NCBI RefSeq assembly: GCF_001548395.1
Contig: NZ_AP017367.1
Coordinates: 3,695,001-3,759,000, forward strand
Direction of reading: 5' to 3'
DNA: 64,000 bases
Origin: Leptolyngbya sp. O-77
GTDB taxonomy: Bacteria; Cyanobacteriota; Cyanobacteriia; Elainellales; Elainellaceae
Positions 1 through 8,504 of this stretch are shown here, piece after piece (position 1 is the stretch's first letter; each line of letters starts with the position of its first letter). Both the position numbers and the translations under genes were made by a program. The notes under the pieces were generated by a model. That model was not told where the DNA came from. It did no database searches and was given only the letters and a program-made list of their open reading frames with translations.

Positions 1-1
1 C

Positions 2-115
2 CTACAGACCCAACTGGTCGCCCCGGCGATATTGCAGATAAGCCGCAACGAACAGACCAGCCAGCGTCACGGGAATCAAGCCCAACACAATTCCAGAAAG
101 CAGCGGTTCAACCAC
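2..115 (-). CDS. petG: Cytochrome b6-f complex subunit PetG
   Basis: The reverse strand encodes a complete 37-residue protein starting at a GTG (113-115) and ending in TAG (2-4). It begins VEPLLSGIVLGLIP and ends YLQYRRGDQLGL, which is the near-invariant PetG sequence. PetG is a single-helix thylakoid membrane subunit that helps assemble and stabilise the cytochrome b6-f complex. An AAGGAG-type ribosome site lies just upstream of the GTG. The gene diverges from the cytochrome cM-like gene. Its small size means it is easily missed, but the match over the whole length is clear. Confidence 0.95.
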   Translation of the reverse strand: MVEPLLSGIVLGLIPVTLAGLFVAAYLQYRRGDQLGL

Positions 116-423
116 GGTTCAATCTCCTTAACGTTAAGTCAAATTTTAGCAACGAATGGTTGAGCAGTCAGCCCTGTGGCGATTTTTTGGCACGGCTTTT
201 AAGGTTTTTTACGTTTTCGCTCGCCCCTTCTCAGAAAAGGGCGATCGCCCTCTCATCTGATCCACTCCGCCAGGACTTGGGGTCGAAACCGTCAGACCCA
301 GCAAAACCTTGCCATTTGCACTCCTTAAATAAATCTGTGCAGAGTTGCCGTCTCCGCTCAAGAAACTTTAAGCTAGGTTATAAATCGAAACGCTATTCAC
401 ACCCCGCCTTGACCCCGAATCTC

Positions 424-825
424 TTGAACGAGCCAATTCTAGAATCGCAAGTGACGAGTGCAGCCAGCGATGCTCCGGATCGGTCGCGGCAGGCGCTCTG
501 GTTGCTGCTGGGTTCGGCGGTGGTGATGCTGGTGGCGATCGCCGCCCTGCTGCTGCTCCGCCATCCCGACCCCTACGTGCGGAGCGTGCTGGCTCTAGAG
601 GGCAACCCGTCCCAGGGGCAAGTTATTTTCCAGATGAACTGTGCAACCTGCCACGGATTGACGGGGGATGGCGTAGTTGGCCCCAGCCTGCATCATGTTT
701 CTGCCCGCAAGTCTCGCATCAAGCTAATCGAGCAGGTAATCAGCGGCAAAACGCCCCCCATGCCCCAGTTCCAGCCCAACGCCCAGGAAATGGCTGACCT
801 GCTGGAGTATCTCGAGTCTTTATGA
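424..825 (+). CDS. cytM: Cytochrome cM-like membrane-anchored c-type cytochrome
   Basis: Monoheme cytochrome c with one N-terminal membrane helix (about residues 24-46 from the TTG at 424) and a heme site CATCH (C73, C76, H77). The probable axial methionine is M113 in PPMPQF. Sequence such as DPYVRSVLALEGNP, IFQMNCATCHG, LIEQVISGKTPPMP and EMADLLEYLESL is characteristic of cyanobacterial CytM, a low-abundance thylakoid or cytoplasmic membrane cytochrome linked to control of respiration and photosynthesis. The frame stays open upstream to 160, but that part is not CytM-like. TTG 424 and GTG 451 are the plausible starts, and neither has a strong ribosome site, so the start is uncertain. The gene is divergent from petG. 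Confidence 0.85.
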   Translation: MNEPILESQVTSAASDAPDRSRQALWLLLGSAVVMLVAIAALLLLRHPDPYVRSVLALEGNPSQGQVIFQMNCATCHGLTGDGVVGPSLHHVSARKSRIKLIEQVISGKTPPMPQFQPNAQEMADLLEYLESL

Positions 826-923
826 CTGTCCCTAGTCGCGGCATCTACACTGCGTTGGCCCACAGTCTCTCGGTTGGTCATCCACGCTTTGTTGGGCTTA
901 TTGGGCTGACTAAAGTCAGCACG

Positions 924-1017
924 ATGAGCATTTTTGGCAGGGTGCGGCACGCGCTGCCCGGACGAGATGAGGGCTTCTTGACTATCTGCATACCTCACTA
1001 GCTTCAAGAAACCTGTA
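924..1017. repeat. MITE-like interspersed repeat, copy 1 (degenerate)
   Basis: About 94 bp matching the repeats at 16096-16190 and 29386-29479. Shared blocks include GCATTTTT near the left end, GGCACGCGCTGCCC in the middle, and TACCTCACTAGCTTCAAG followed by CTGTA at the right. The left terminus is eroded (GAGCATTTTT instead of TACAGCATTTT). No coding capacity. It lies between the convergent cytM and response regulator genes. Confidence 0.6.
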
Positions 1018-1044
1018 GCCGCGTCTAGCAGGTTCTATCGATCT

Positions 1045-1761
1045 CTAGCTGCTGGGTGCATCTTCAAACTTATAGCCTACGCCGATTACCGTTTTTACAA
1101 AGCTCGGCGTTGCTGGGTCGAACTCAATTTTTTTCCGCAGGCGGGCAATGTGCGTATCTACCACGCGCTCATCCCCGAAGAAGTCGCTACCCCAGAGTTT
1201 TTCAATCAACTGTGCCCGGTTCCACACGCGGCCGGGATAGCTCATGAAGGTAGTCAACAGGTCAAATTCCAGCGTAGTTAGGTCAAGCCGTTCGCTCTTT
1301 TGTCCTGGCCCGTCGCCGTGGCGATAGGCCGCCCGCTGGTCTACGTCTACCGTAAAGTGCTGCGTATGGTAGGTTTTGCTCTGTCCACCCTGGCGCAGGG
1401 TGCGCCGCAGCAGCGCCCGGACGCGGGCCACCAGTTCTCGCGGACTAAACGGCTTCACCATATAGTCATCCGCGCCAGTAGACAGACCGATCACTCGATC
1501 CATCTCTTCGCCCTTCGCGGTCAGCATCAGGATGTAGGGGTCTTTGTGGCCGGGCTTTTGGCGAATGCGGGCACACACCTCTAGCCCGTCTAGCTCTGGC
1601 AGCATCAAGTCCAGAATAATCAAGTCGGGCTGGAGTTCTTGAAATACGCGAATGGCCGTCTGCCCGTCACTGCAAACGCGACAAGAAAAGCCTTCTTTCT
1701 CTAGATAAAGCTGGATCAGTTGGGCAATTTCGGCTTCGTCTTCAACGATTAAAATATCCAT
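1045..1761 (-). CDS. OmpR/PhoB-family DNA-binding response regulator
   Basis: A 238-residue two-domain response regulator. The receiver domain (residues 1-120) has the acidic pair D8/E9, phospho-acceptor D51 in LIILDLMLP, T81 and K103 (MVKPF). The C-terminal winged-helix domain (about 135-232) ends GDERVVDTHIARLRKKIEFDP and VKTVIGVGYKF, typical of OmpR/PhoB. It would bind DNA after phosphorylation by a histidine kinase. No kinase gene is adjacent, so it is an orphan and its target is unknown. Several cyanobacterial paralogues look alike, so no symbol is given. Confidence 0.93.
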   Translation of the reverse strand: MDILIVEDEAEIAQLIQLYLEKEGFSCRVCSDGQTAIRVFQELQPDLIILDLMLPELDGLEVCARIRQKPGHKDPYILMLTAKGEEMDRVIGLSTGADDYMVKPFSPRELVARVRALLRRTLRQGGQSKTYHTQHFTVDVDQRAAYRHGDGPGQKSERLDLTTLEFDLLTTFMSYPGRVWNRAQLIEKLWGSDFFGDERVVDTHIARLRKKIEFDPATPSFVKTVIGVGYKFEDAPSS

Positions 1762-1859
1762 GACCTGCGGAGGATTCGTCGCTTGCGTTTACCATTAAAC
1801 CTGAGTGGTGGTATGAGAGCAGTTTGTAAGCCGCTCGCTGCATCAGTCCTGGTTAATTC

Positions 1860-1898
1860 CTCTGGTCAATTGCTCTGGTCAATTGCTCTGGTCAATTG
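1860..1898. repeat. Three tandem 13-bp repeats
   Basis: Three perfect tandem copies of CTCTGGTCAATTG lie between the divergent response regulator and the 649-residue coiled-coil gene. Each unit contains the palindrome CAATTG. They could be slippage products or an operator array; the sequence alone does not decide. Confidence 0.85.
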
Positions 1899-1980
1899 AT
1901 TTGGGTAAGCATCCAGGGATATGGGACTCGATCCTAGCGTAGCGGTGTGGCAGACCGCTGATCTACGGTTCTTCTAGAGC

Positions 1981-3930
1981 ATGATAGACGGCATGGTAAC
2001 AGCAACCCCCCCTTCGGAATTGCATCGGCTGGGCTTCCAGTTGCAAACCTTGTTGCAGAGGGCGCAGCCAGGATTGCCGCCAGTGCAGGTGCGGTGTGCG
2101 CTGCGGGAAGGCGTGCTGATGGTGTTGGTGCAGCAGGTTTCGCCTGACCCTGGAGCGGCTTCCGCCGTCCGTCGGTTAGAGACTTTTGAGGCTTCAGAGA
2201 TGTTCGCTTGTCTGGAGGATGAACTACGGCGATCGCCCCCCAACCTTTCCCCAGCGAAATCTCCCGATTCTCCCACCCCGGTTCGGCCGCTGTCTGTGCG
2301 GGTCTATTTGCGGGCGGCTGGACAGCCTCGTCCCTATGCGATTCACCAGTTTCGCCTGGACGGGTCAGTGCCCTCTGCGAGCGATAGAGACCAGACCAGG
2401 CCTCAGGAGGATAGTCAGCATAAGGATAAAGAGGATAAATATGAAGATAAATTGAACACCTTTGTCTCAGCCGCAGCGCCAGAGCGGTTGTCTCGTTCTA
2501 CACAGGATGCTGCCAGTCTGGATGCGGCAGACTCAGCAGAGGCGTTGCTGCCGGATTCCGCGCAAGACCTGATTATGGCCGAAACGGGGAGATTTGCGCT
2601 GCCTAGAATGGCGATCGCCCTGGCGGTGGGGGTTGCGGCGCTGGCCTTTGGCGGCACGTTTTACGCCCTGACCCGCCCCTGTGTGATGGGCGGCTGTGCG
2701 GAGTTGCAGACTGTAGAGCGGCTGCATCAGGCAGTGAGCCAGCAGTTGAGCCAGGGCGCGACGCTGCAAGACGTGTCCAAGTCTTACACGCAGCTTACTG
2801 ATGCCAGCTATCGCCTCAGTCGGGTTCCTCGCTGGTCGCGCCACTATGCAGCGGCGAACCAGATGCAGCAACAGACCGAATCGACGGTCGCCGCGCTGGG
2901 GCAAGTGCTGTCGGCCCAAGCGACCGCAACCGAAGCCGTCGAGATGGCCCAAAATCCTCCCCATCCGCTGGAGGTGTGGCAGCGGGCGCAGGCGCTCTGG
3001 GAAAAGGCGATCGCCCAGTTGCAGCAGGTGTCAGAATCCAGCCCGGTCTATGATTTGGCTCAGCAGAAGCGGCTGGAATATGCCGAAAATCTGGCCATGA
3101 TTGAGCAGCGCATCACCCTGGAGCAGCAGGCGCAGGACTGGGTGAATCGGGCGCGGCAGGCGGTGGAACTGGCGGAAGCACGACAGGGTGCGGCCACGTC
3201 GATGGACACTCGGCTGGAGGCCCACGGCACCTGGCGAACGGCGATCGCCCTGTTGCAGCAGGTTCCCGAAACGGCGATGGCCTACGCCGAAGCTCAGCAG
3301 TTGTTGGCGCTCTACCAGCCGCGTCTGCTCGACAGCAGCGCCCGTCTCCAGCAGGAAGAAACGGCGGTGGCTGCCCATCGGCGGGCACTGCGGCTGGCAG
3401 ATCTGGCGGCGCTGGCGGAGCAGCGCAGGCAATGGTCGCAGGCAGTGCAGCACTGGCAGGGGGCGCTGGCGGCGGCGCAGCAGGTGGCCGTGGGCACGAC
3501 CGTCCATCCCCAAGTGCAGCCGCTGCTGTCGTCTTATCGGGCATCCCTGGCGGCGGCGCAGGAAAAGCTGAAAGGGGCGATCGCCGCTCAGGCGGCCGAG
3601 CAAGACCTAGAGCGAAACTGTAGCGGTACGCCGCGCATTTGCACCTACGCGCAGCAGGGCAGCGTCATGCAGGTGCGGATCACGCCCAGCTATGATCGGG
3701 TGCTGCAAGAGGCGGCCGCTATTACTCAGGTCACGCAAGAGACTGATCCGGACTCGGCCATCATGGCCCACTTCAACCCACTGCTGCGGGCGATCGCCAC
3801 CGTCGGCGAAACGGCTCAAATCCCGATTGAGGTCTACAACGCTGACGGCTCCCTGTTTGGCATCTACGATCCTGCCCTCGACGGCTACGTTTCGCGCGAA
3901 GTCCGCAACCAGCAGCAAAAGCGTCCCTAA
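1981..3930 (+). CDS. Coiled-coil membrane protein of unknown function
   Basis: A 649-residue protein I do not recognise. Residues 1-200 are soluble and poorly conserved-looking with a charged linker. One transmembrane helix lies near 210-230 (IALAVGVAALAFGGTFYALT). It is followed by a long Ala/Gln/Glu-rich helical region (about 245-545) likely to be coiled coil, then a C-terminal stretch with a possible small domain (about 550-640, including GTPRICTYAQQGSVMQVRIT). ATG codons at 1981 and 1993 are both possible starts. It ends 13 bp before the phosphatase gene, so the two are probably co-transcribed. Topology suggests a large domain on one membrane face; function is unknown. Confidence 0.82.
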   Translation: MIDGMVTATPPSELHRLGFQLQTLLQRAQPGLPPVQVRCALREGVLMVLVQQVSPDPGAASAVRRLETFEASEMFACLEDELRRSPPNLSPAKSPDSPTPVRPLSVRVYLRAAGQPRPYAIHQFRLDGSVPSASDRDQTRPQEDSQHKDKEDKYEDKLNTFVSAAAPERLSRSTQDAASLDAADSAEALLPDSAQDLIMAETGRFALPRMAIALAVGVAALAFGGTFYALTRPCVMGGCAELQTVERLHQAVSQQLSQGATLQDVSKSYTQLTDASYRLSRVPRWSRHYAAANQMQQQTESTVAALGQVLSAQATATEAVEMAQNPPHPLEVWQRAQALWEKAIAQLQQVSESSPVYDLAQQKRLEYAENLAMIEQRITLEQQAQDWVNRARQAVELAEARQGAATSMDTRLEAHGTWRTAIALLQQVPETAMAYAEAQQLLALYQPRLLDSSARLQQEETAVAAHRRALRLADLAALAEQRRQWSQAVQHWQGALAAAQQVAVGTTVHPQVQPLLSSYRASLAAAQEKLKGAIAAQAAEQDLERNCSGTPRICTYAQQGSVMQVRITPSYDRVLQEAAAITQVTQETDPDSAIMAHFNPLLRAIATVGETAQIPIEVYNADGSLFGIYDPALDGYVSREVRNQQQKRP

Positions 3931-3943
3931 CCCCCAACCCCCA

Positions 3944-4750
3944 ATGCACTGGCCCGACATTCTCGACTTTGCCGAAGCCGCTACTCACTCAGTTGGCCAG
4001 CAACTGCTCCAGGACTTTGGGCAGGTGCAGGCCGACGAAAAGACCGACGGCAGCCTGGTGACGGGGGCTGACCGCTGGGCCGATGAAACCCTGCGGGGGG
4101 CGATCGCCCAGCGGTTTCCCGACCACGGCATCCTCAGCGAAGAGTTGACCCACGTTTTTCCGCATCAGGACTGGTGCTGGATCATCGACCCGCTCGACGG
4201 CACGACCAACTTTGCGCGGGGCATCCCGATTTGGGGCATTTCGCTGGGGCTGCTCTATCGCGGCACGCCCGTCTTTGGCTATGTGTATCTGCCGCCCATC
4301 AGCCAGTCGTTCTACGGCTACTGGCCCGGCAACAGCGGACTGGAGATGCCGACCGGAGCTTTTTGCAATGGACGGGCGATCGCCCCTAGCCCCGACGCGC
4401 CCAGCGGCAACCATTTCTTTAACCTGTGCGCCCGCAGCATTGCCATCCTCCAGCAGCAGCCGTTCCCCTGCAAAGTTCGGATGCTGGGCGTTGCCACCTA
4501 TAACCTGCTCACGGTAGCAGCAGGAGCGACCCTGGGCGCAGTCGAAGCCACCCCCAAAATCTGGGACATTGCCGCCGTCTGGCCGATTGTGCAAGCTGCC
4601 GGAGCCGTGTGGCAGCCGCTAGAGCCGGGGCCGATTTTTCCGCTGGTATCAGGACAAGACTATGGCGATCGCCCCTTCCCAACGCTCGTCGTCAGCCAGC
4701 CCGCCTTTCTGGAAGTGTTTCTCCCCAGAGTCGCTGTTTTAAGCAAGTAG
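3944..4750 (+). CDS. Inositol monophosphatase-family phosphatase
   Basis: A 268-residue protein of the Mg-dependent, Li-sensitive phosphatase family. It has the metal-binding motifs GILSEE (E66, E67), WIIDPLDGTTNF (residues 79-90, D82 and D85 as metal ligands) and the C-terminal WDIAAVWP. Family members hydrolyse inositol phosphates, histidinol phosphate or related sugar phosphates; substrate cannot be read from sequence. The frame is open further upstream, but ATG 3944 gives the standard family N-terminus and follows the preceding stop by 13 bp. The family match is firm; the substrate is not. Confidence 0.93.
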   Translation: MHWPDILDFAEAATHSVGQQLLQDFGQVQADEKTDGSLVTGADRWADETLRGAIAQRFPDHGILSEELTHVFPHQDWCWIIDPLDGTTNFARGIPIWGISLGLLYRGTPVFGYVYLPPISQSFYGYWPGNSGLEMPTGAFCNGRAIAPSPDAPSGNHFFNLCARSIAILQQQPFPCKVRMLGVATYNLLTVAAGATLGAVEATPKIWDIAAVWPIVQAAGAVWQPLEPGPIFPLVSGQDYGDRPFPTLVVSQPAFLEVFLPRVAVLSK

Positions 4751-4801
4751 GAAGAAGGAAGAGGGAAGAACGAAGAGGGAAAGGGAAAGAGCGAAGAGGG
4801 G
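4747..4801. repeat. Purine-rich GAAGAGGGAA-type intergenic repeat
   Basis: Short purine-only tract built from variants of GGAAGAAGGAAGAGGGAAG and AACGAAGAGGGAAAG, between the convergent phosphatase and murA genes. The same vocabulary occurs at 9941-10026 and 24001-24160, so this is a dispersed low-complexity family. Confidence 0.55.
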
Positions 4802-4862
4802 TTTCTGCCCAGGATCGCTCTGAATCCTTGCCCCCTGTCTTGGTGTTATAGACCTGTAGTCT

Positions 4863-6242
4863 CTAGCTGCGCGGCATCACAGGCAGGGATGAAACCGACT
4901 CGGCCCCCGCATCACCTTTCACCCGGCGGATCTGGGCCCCCAGCAGCTTCAGCTTGCCTTCCAGGTCATCGTAGCCTCGATCCAGATGGTGCAAGCCCTG
5001 AATAATCGTGGTGCCGCGTGCTGCCAGACCGGCCAGTACCAGCGCCGCCGATGCCCGCAGATCCGTCGCCACCACAGGCGCACCCGTGAGGAACGGCACG
5101 CCGCGAATCACCGCGTGATTCCCCTTGGTGCGAATATCCGCGCCCATGCGGTTTAGCTCTGCCACATGGCCCATGCGGTTTTCAAACACCGTTTCAGTGA
5201 TGATGCTATCGCCTTCGCTGAGGGTCAGCAGCGCCATAAACTGCGCCTGCATATCCGTCGGGAAGCCAGGATAGGGTAGCGTTTCGATGTCGGTGCCCCG
5301 CGAAGCACCGGGCACAATGCGGAGGCGGTTGGGCGTTTCCTGAATCACTTCAGAGCCGATCGCCCCCAATTTGGCAATTACCGCTGTCAGATGGTCGGGC
5401 ACCACCGGAGCCAGCGACAGTTCAGACTGCGTAATCGCGCCTGCCACCAAAAATGTGCCCACTTCTACCCGGTCAGGAATTACGGCGTAATCGACCGAGT
5501 GGAGGCTGGGCACGCCCGAAATCACGATGGTATTCGTGCCCGCGCCGCGAATCCGTGCGCCCATCGCTCGACAGAAATTAGCCAAATCCACCACTTCCGG
5601 CTCTTGGGCGGCGTTTTCTAGAATCGTCTCGCCATCAGCCAGCGTTGCCGCCATCATCAGCGTTTCTGTTGCGCCGACGCTGGGATAGTCGAGGTAAATG
5701 CGTGCCCCCTTCAGCCGCCGATTCACACCGGGAATGCAGGCGTGAACTGTGCCATGCTCGATCTGCACATCCGCGCCCATCGCTTGCAGGCCGCGCACAT
5801 GCAGATCGACTGGACGCGCTCCAATGGCGCAGCCGCCGGGTAGGGGAATTCGGGCAATGCCCAGCCGTGCTAGCAGCGGCCCAATGATGAAAAAGCTAGC
5901 CCGGAGTTGGCTCACTAGCTCGTAGGGCGCTTTCGACTGGCTGAGGTGGCGGGCATCGATTTCCAGCGCATCTTCGCTGCGGGTAATCTTGACACCCAGG
6001 GCGCTCAGCACTTCGCCCATGCGGGCCACATCGGCCAGAGAGGGCACATTGCGAATGCGGCAATCCTGGCTGCACAAGAGCGAACCAGCCATCAGCACTA
6101 GCGCTGAGTTTTTGGCACCGCTGATACGAACTTCGCCGCTTAGGCGGTGTCCGCCAATGATTTCCAGAACGGGGCTGCGTTCTTCAGGTGAAGAATGAGT
6201 CACGGGTGAATTAAGAGAGGGGTTAATGGGTCTGTCCTCCAA
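4863..6242 (-). CDS. murA: UDP-N-acetylglucosamine 1-carboxyvinyltransferase
   Basis: MurA catalyses the first committed step of peptidoglycan synthesis, transferring enolpyruvate from PEP to UDP-GlcNAc in the cytoplasm. The 459-residue protein shows the signature LSGEVRISGAKNSAL near the N-terminus and the active-site loop PGGCAIGARPVDLH with the PEP/fosfomycin-reactive cysteine (C138 in this numbering). PGFPTDMQAQFMALL and AELNRMGADIRTKG, also typical of MurA, follow. The TTG at 6242 gives an N-terminal tail of about 25 residues before the conserved fold; GTG 6203 is an alternative start. The gene is complete and uninterrupted. Confidence 0.97.
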   Translation of the reverse strand: MEDRPINPSLNSPVTHSSPEERSPVLEIIGGHRLSGEVRISGAKNSALVLMAGSLLCSQDCRIRNVPSLADVARMGEVLSALGVKITRSEDALEIDARHLSQSKAPYELVSQLRASFFIIGPLLARLGIARIPLPGGCAIGARPVDLHVRGLQAMGADVQIEHGTVHACIPGVNRRLKGARIYLDYPSVGATETLMMAATLADGETILENAAQEPEVVDLANFCRAMGARIRGAGTNTIVISGVPSLHSVDYAVIPDRVEVGTFLVAGAITQSELSLAPVVPDHLTAVIAKLGAIGSEVIQETPNRLRIVPGASRGTDIETLPYPGFPTDMQAQFMALLTLSEGDSIITETVFENRMGHVAELNRMGADIRTKGNHAVIRGVPFLTGAPVVATDLRASAALVLAGLAARGTTIIQGLHHLDRGYDDLEGKLKLLGAQIRRVKGDAGAESVSSLPVMPRS

Positions 6243-6547
6243 GTGCGCCTGTCAATCTTAAAGCCTTTCTTTCGTTTGTCCTATTTCTTGCTTTTGTTTG
6301 TCCTACCAGTTCATGTCATACCATTCCCCAGCTTGATGCCCGACTTTCGTGTCTTGGCAAATCTCTTGACGGAATTTGGTCTTGATTTTACCGGAAAGGA
6401 TTCTTGTGTCTATAGCTTTGCCCATTACCTGAATAAAGTTGCGCGATCGCCCCACTGCAAAAATCTTCAAAAAAATTGTCCGCAAGAGTTGACGAAAGTT
6501 TCATCTATGCAGCATGATGGTAAATCGCAGCGTTGATATGCGTTGAT

Positions 6548-6631
6548 GCGGAACTGGCGGAATTGGTAGACGCGCTAGATTCAGGTTCTAGTGTCTGCAA
6601 AGACTTCCGGGTTCAAGTCCCGGGTTCCGCA
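6548..6631 (+). tRNA. tRNA-Leu (anticodon CAG)
   Basis: An 84-nt class II tRNA. The acceptor arms GCGGAAC and GTTCCGC pair perfectly with discriminator A. The D-arm contains GGTAGAC, the anticodon stem is CTAGA/TCTAG around loop TTCAGGT (anticodon CAG, reading CUG), there is a long variable arm, and the T-arm is GGGTTCAAGTCCC. CCA is not encoded. No intron is present. Confidence 0.97.
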
Positions 6632-6949
6632 TTGAAAGGATGGCTGGCAGCGATCGCTGCTGGTCATTTCTTTTTATGGGGTCTTATATGGGGACTCCAG
6701 GCTGGGGCTTTGCGCGGATCTGGTTTGGGGCGAGTGAATCCTGAATTCCTCGGCTGAATTCCTCTGAAAATCAGCCATTTCTCCAGGGAATCTGCGACAT
6801 TTGATTGAAATGGCGGCGAAAGGGCGATCGCTCGTTTGATTTGCTTATCATTCCATTGCAGATTGCAACAAAAGATTAATCAGAAGCGCTCGCCTGGGCT
6901 TTTCGCTGCCAGAGCGCCAAAGCAACCCCAAACTTCTCCTATTCTCGCC

Positions 6950-7737
6950 ATGCTGACCAGCCTGCAAAATCCCCTGACCAAGCAACTCCGTAAGCTGCAT
7001 CAGGGCAAAGGCCGACGCGAACAGCAGCAGTTTTTGCTGGAGGGGACACATCTGCTGCAAGAGGCGCTGGCGGTGGGCTATCCGCTGGCGGTGGTGTGCT
7101 GCACGGAAAGCTGGCGATCGCGCTATCCCGACTTGTTTGCGGCGGTCAGTGGGCGAGCGGAGCGGCTGGAGCTGGTGAGCGAACCCGTGCTGGAGGCGAT
7201 CGCCACGACGGTTCACCCCGATGGCGTGGTGGCGACGGCTCCGCGCCAGTCTGCCATGCCGCAGCCCAGCGCCCGACTCAGCCTGGGGCTGGCGCTGGAG
7301 ACGGTGCAAGATCCGGGCAACCTGGGAACGGTCATTCGCACTGCTGCGGCCGCTGGAGCAGACGGGCTGTGGCTCAGCGCCGACAGCGTAGATCTGGATC
7401 ATCCCAAGGTGCTGCGGGCGACGGCGGGGCAGTGGTTTCGGCTGCCGATGGGCGTTGCCGAGAATTTGACCAGCGTGGTGCAGCAGTTTCGGAGCGCAGG
7501 CGGACAGGTCGTGTCTACGCTGCCCGGTGCCGCCCAGACCTACTGGGAAACTGATTTCACTCGGCCTACGCTGATTTTGCTGGGAAACGAGGGCGCGGGG
7601 ATTGTCGCCTGCGCTGTCGGGAACTGGCGGATTGTGCCGTGAGCATTCCGCTGGCGGCTGGCGTGGAGTCGCTGAATGTGGCGATCGCCGCTGCTCTGCT
7701 GGTTTATGAGGCGCGACGACAGCGTAGCCAGTCTTGA
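6950..7737 (+). pseudogene. SpoU/TrmH-family RNA 2'-O-methyltransferase, frameshifted near the C-terminus
   Basis: SPOUT-class RNA 2'-O-ribose methyltransferase. It begins MLTSLQNPLTKQLRKLHQG at ATG 6950 and has motif 1 (VQDPGNLGTVIRTAAAAG) and motif 2 (LLGNEGAG). The raw frame stops at 7642. Removing one A near 7600 and one A near 7627 restores motif 3 (SIPLAAGVESLNVAIAAALL) and a stop at 7735-7737, giving 261 codons, the normal family length. The two +1 changes lie about 27 bp apart, the same pattern as in lpdA and clpB, so consensus error is more likely than decay. The corrected gene precedes lpdA and trpC. Confidence 0.88.
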
Positions 7738-7746
7738 AAGCCAGGC

Positions 7747-7977
7747 TTACGCGCTCCGCTCTTGCGTAAATTGCTCGATGTCTGCCACAGCGTCTTCCAG
7801 ATCTTGCACCGTGAACTGGGGCGATCGCGCTCTGGTGGTGTCTCGGCTGGTGTCTCGGCGGGCTGGCTCAGCCGCTAAAGCTGGATCGGGTTGGCTGAGG
7901 CGATCGCTCAGTTGATCAAGCGACTCGATAAACGCCTGAGATGCTGCATACCGTAGCTCTCTTTGCTGTGAGATCAT
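7747..7977 (-). CDS. Small hypothetical protein
   Basis: A 76-residue acidic, Gln/Asp-rich protein (ISQQRELRYAASQAFIESLDQL at the start and FTVQDLEDAVADIEQF near the end) with two predicted helices separated by a disordered Arg/Thr/Asp linker. No membrane segment or known motif. It is convergent with the trmH gene, 9 bp apart. The protein-like composition supports a real gene; function unknown. Confidence 0.6.
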   Translation of the reverse strand: MISQQRELRYAASQAFIESLDQLSDRLSQPDPALAAEPARRDTSRDTTRARSPQFTVQDLEDAVADIEQFTQERSA

Positions 7978-8504
7978 AGCAGACTCCTGATCGACGCTGG
8001 GAAAAACAGTCTCCTAAACAGTCTCCTAATGTCTCCATTCATAGAACCCTCCATTCATGGAAACCCCGGCGAGAGGAAACTCGTTTGTTCACGCGGTCTG
8101 GTCGGAAAACCCTTCCCAGTCTAGTGAACTGCTTTGAAAATGCCCAGCTCTGCTGGAGAAATGGGAAAGCCCAATGGACTTGAAGGGTATGATCCGGTTT
8201 CTTCAGCTTGCCCCTGTGGCTTTCGCAATGCGTCAGAAAATCTGCTTAATTTCCGACATTGAGGGGCGATCGCCTGCCTGTGAAATACGCGGAATTATGT
8301 GCGACGTTCCCCATATCCACCTTCCAAAGCCGTGCCCGAAATTCACGTAGAATTTAGAACATAGGACTTACGCACTTGCGATAAGTTTTCTGGATTTTGG
8401 ACTATTTCTCGCGGGCTGCACCTGCAAGAAACACTCCATGAGTAGCCCCTAGAACAGATAAACAATTAAGAAATTCAAACGGACATCCCTTCGGAGAAGC
8501 AGAC
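7978..8504. other. Intergenic region upstream of lpdA, no gene seen
   Basis: About 530 bp with no convincing ORF or RNA gene. It contains small local duplications (CAGTCTCCTAA twice and a doubled CCATTCAT) and one HIP1 site. The phrase GGACTTACGCAC near 8365 is, from memory, common in cyanobacterial spacers; I could not assign it. The segment next to 8505 carries the lpdA ribosome site GGAGAAG. Confidence 0.5.

Noticed and set aside
160..423. Upstream extension of the cytochrome cM gene as coding
   Set aside because: The frame is open, but the added 88 residues are unlike CytM N-termini and cover the petG/cytM promoter region; the membrane helix starts just after TTG 424.
693..1007. 104-codon minus-strand frame across the end of cytM and repeat copy 1
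   Set aside because: Antisense to cytM for part of its length, and the rest is the MITE-like repeat.
6243..6536. 97-codon plus-strand frame upstream of the tRNA-Leu gene
   Set aside because: Unordered composition and no ribosome site; it lies in the murA upstream region and looks like chance.
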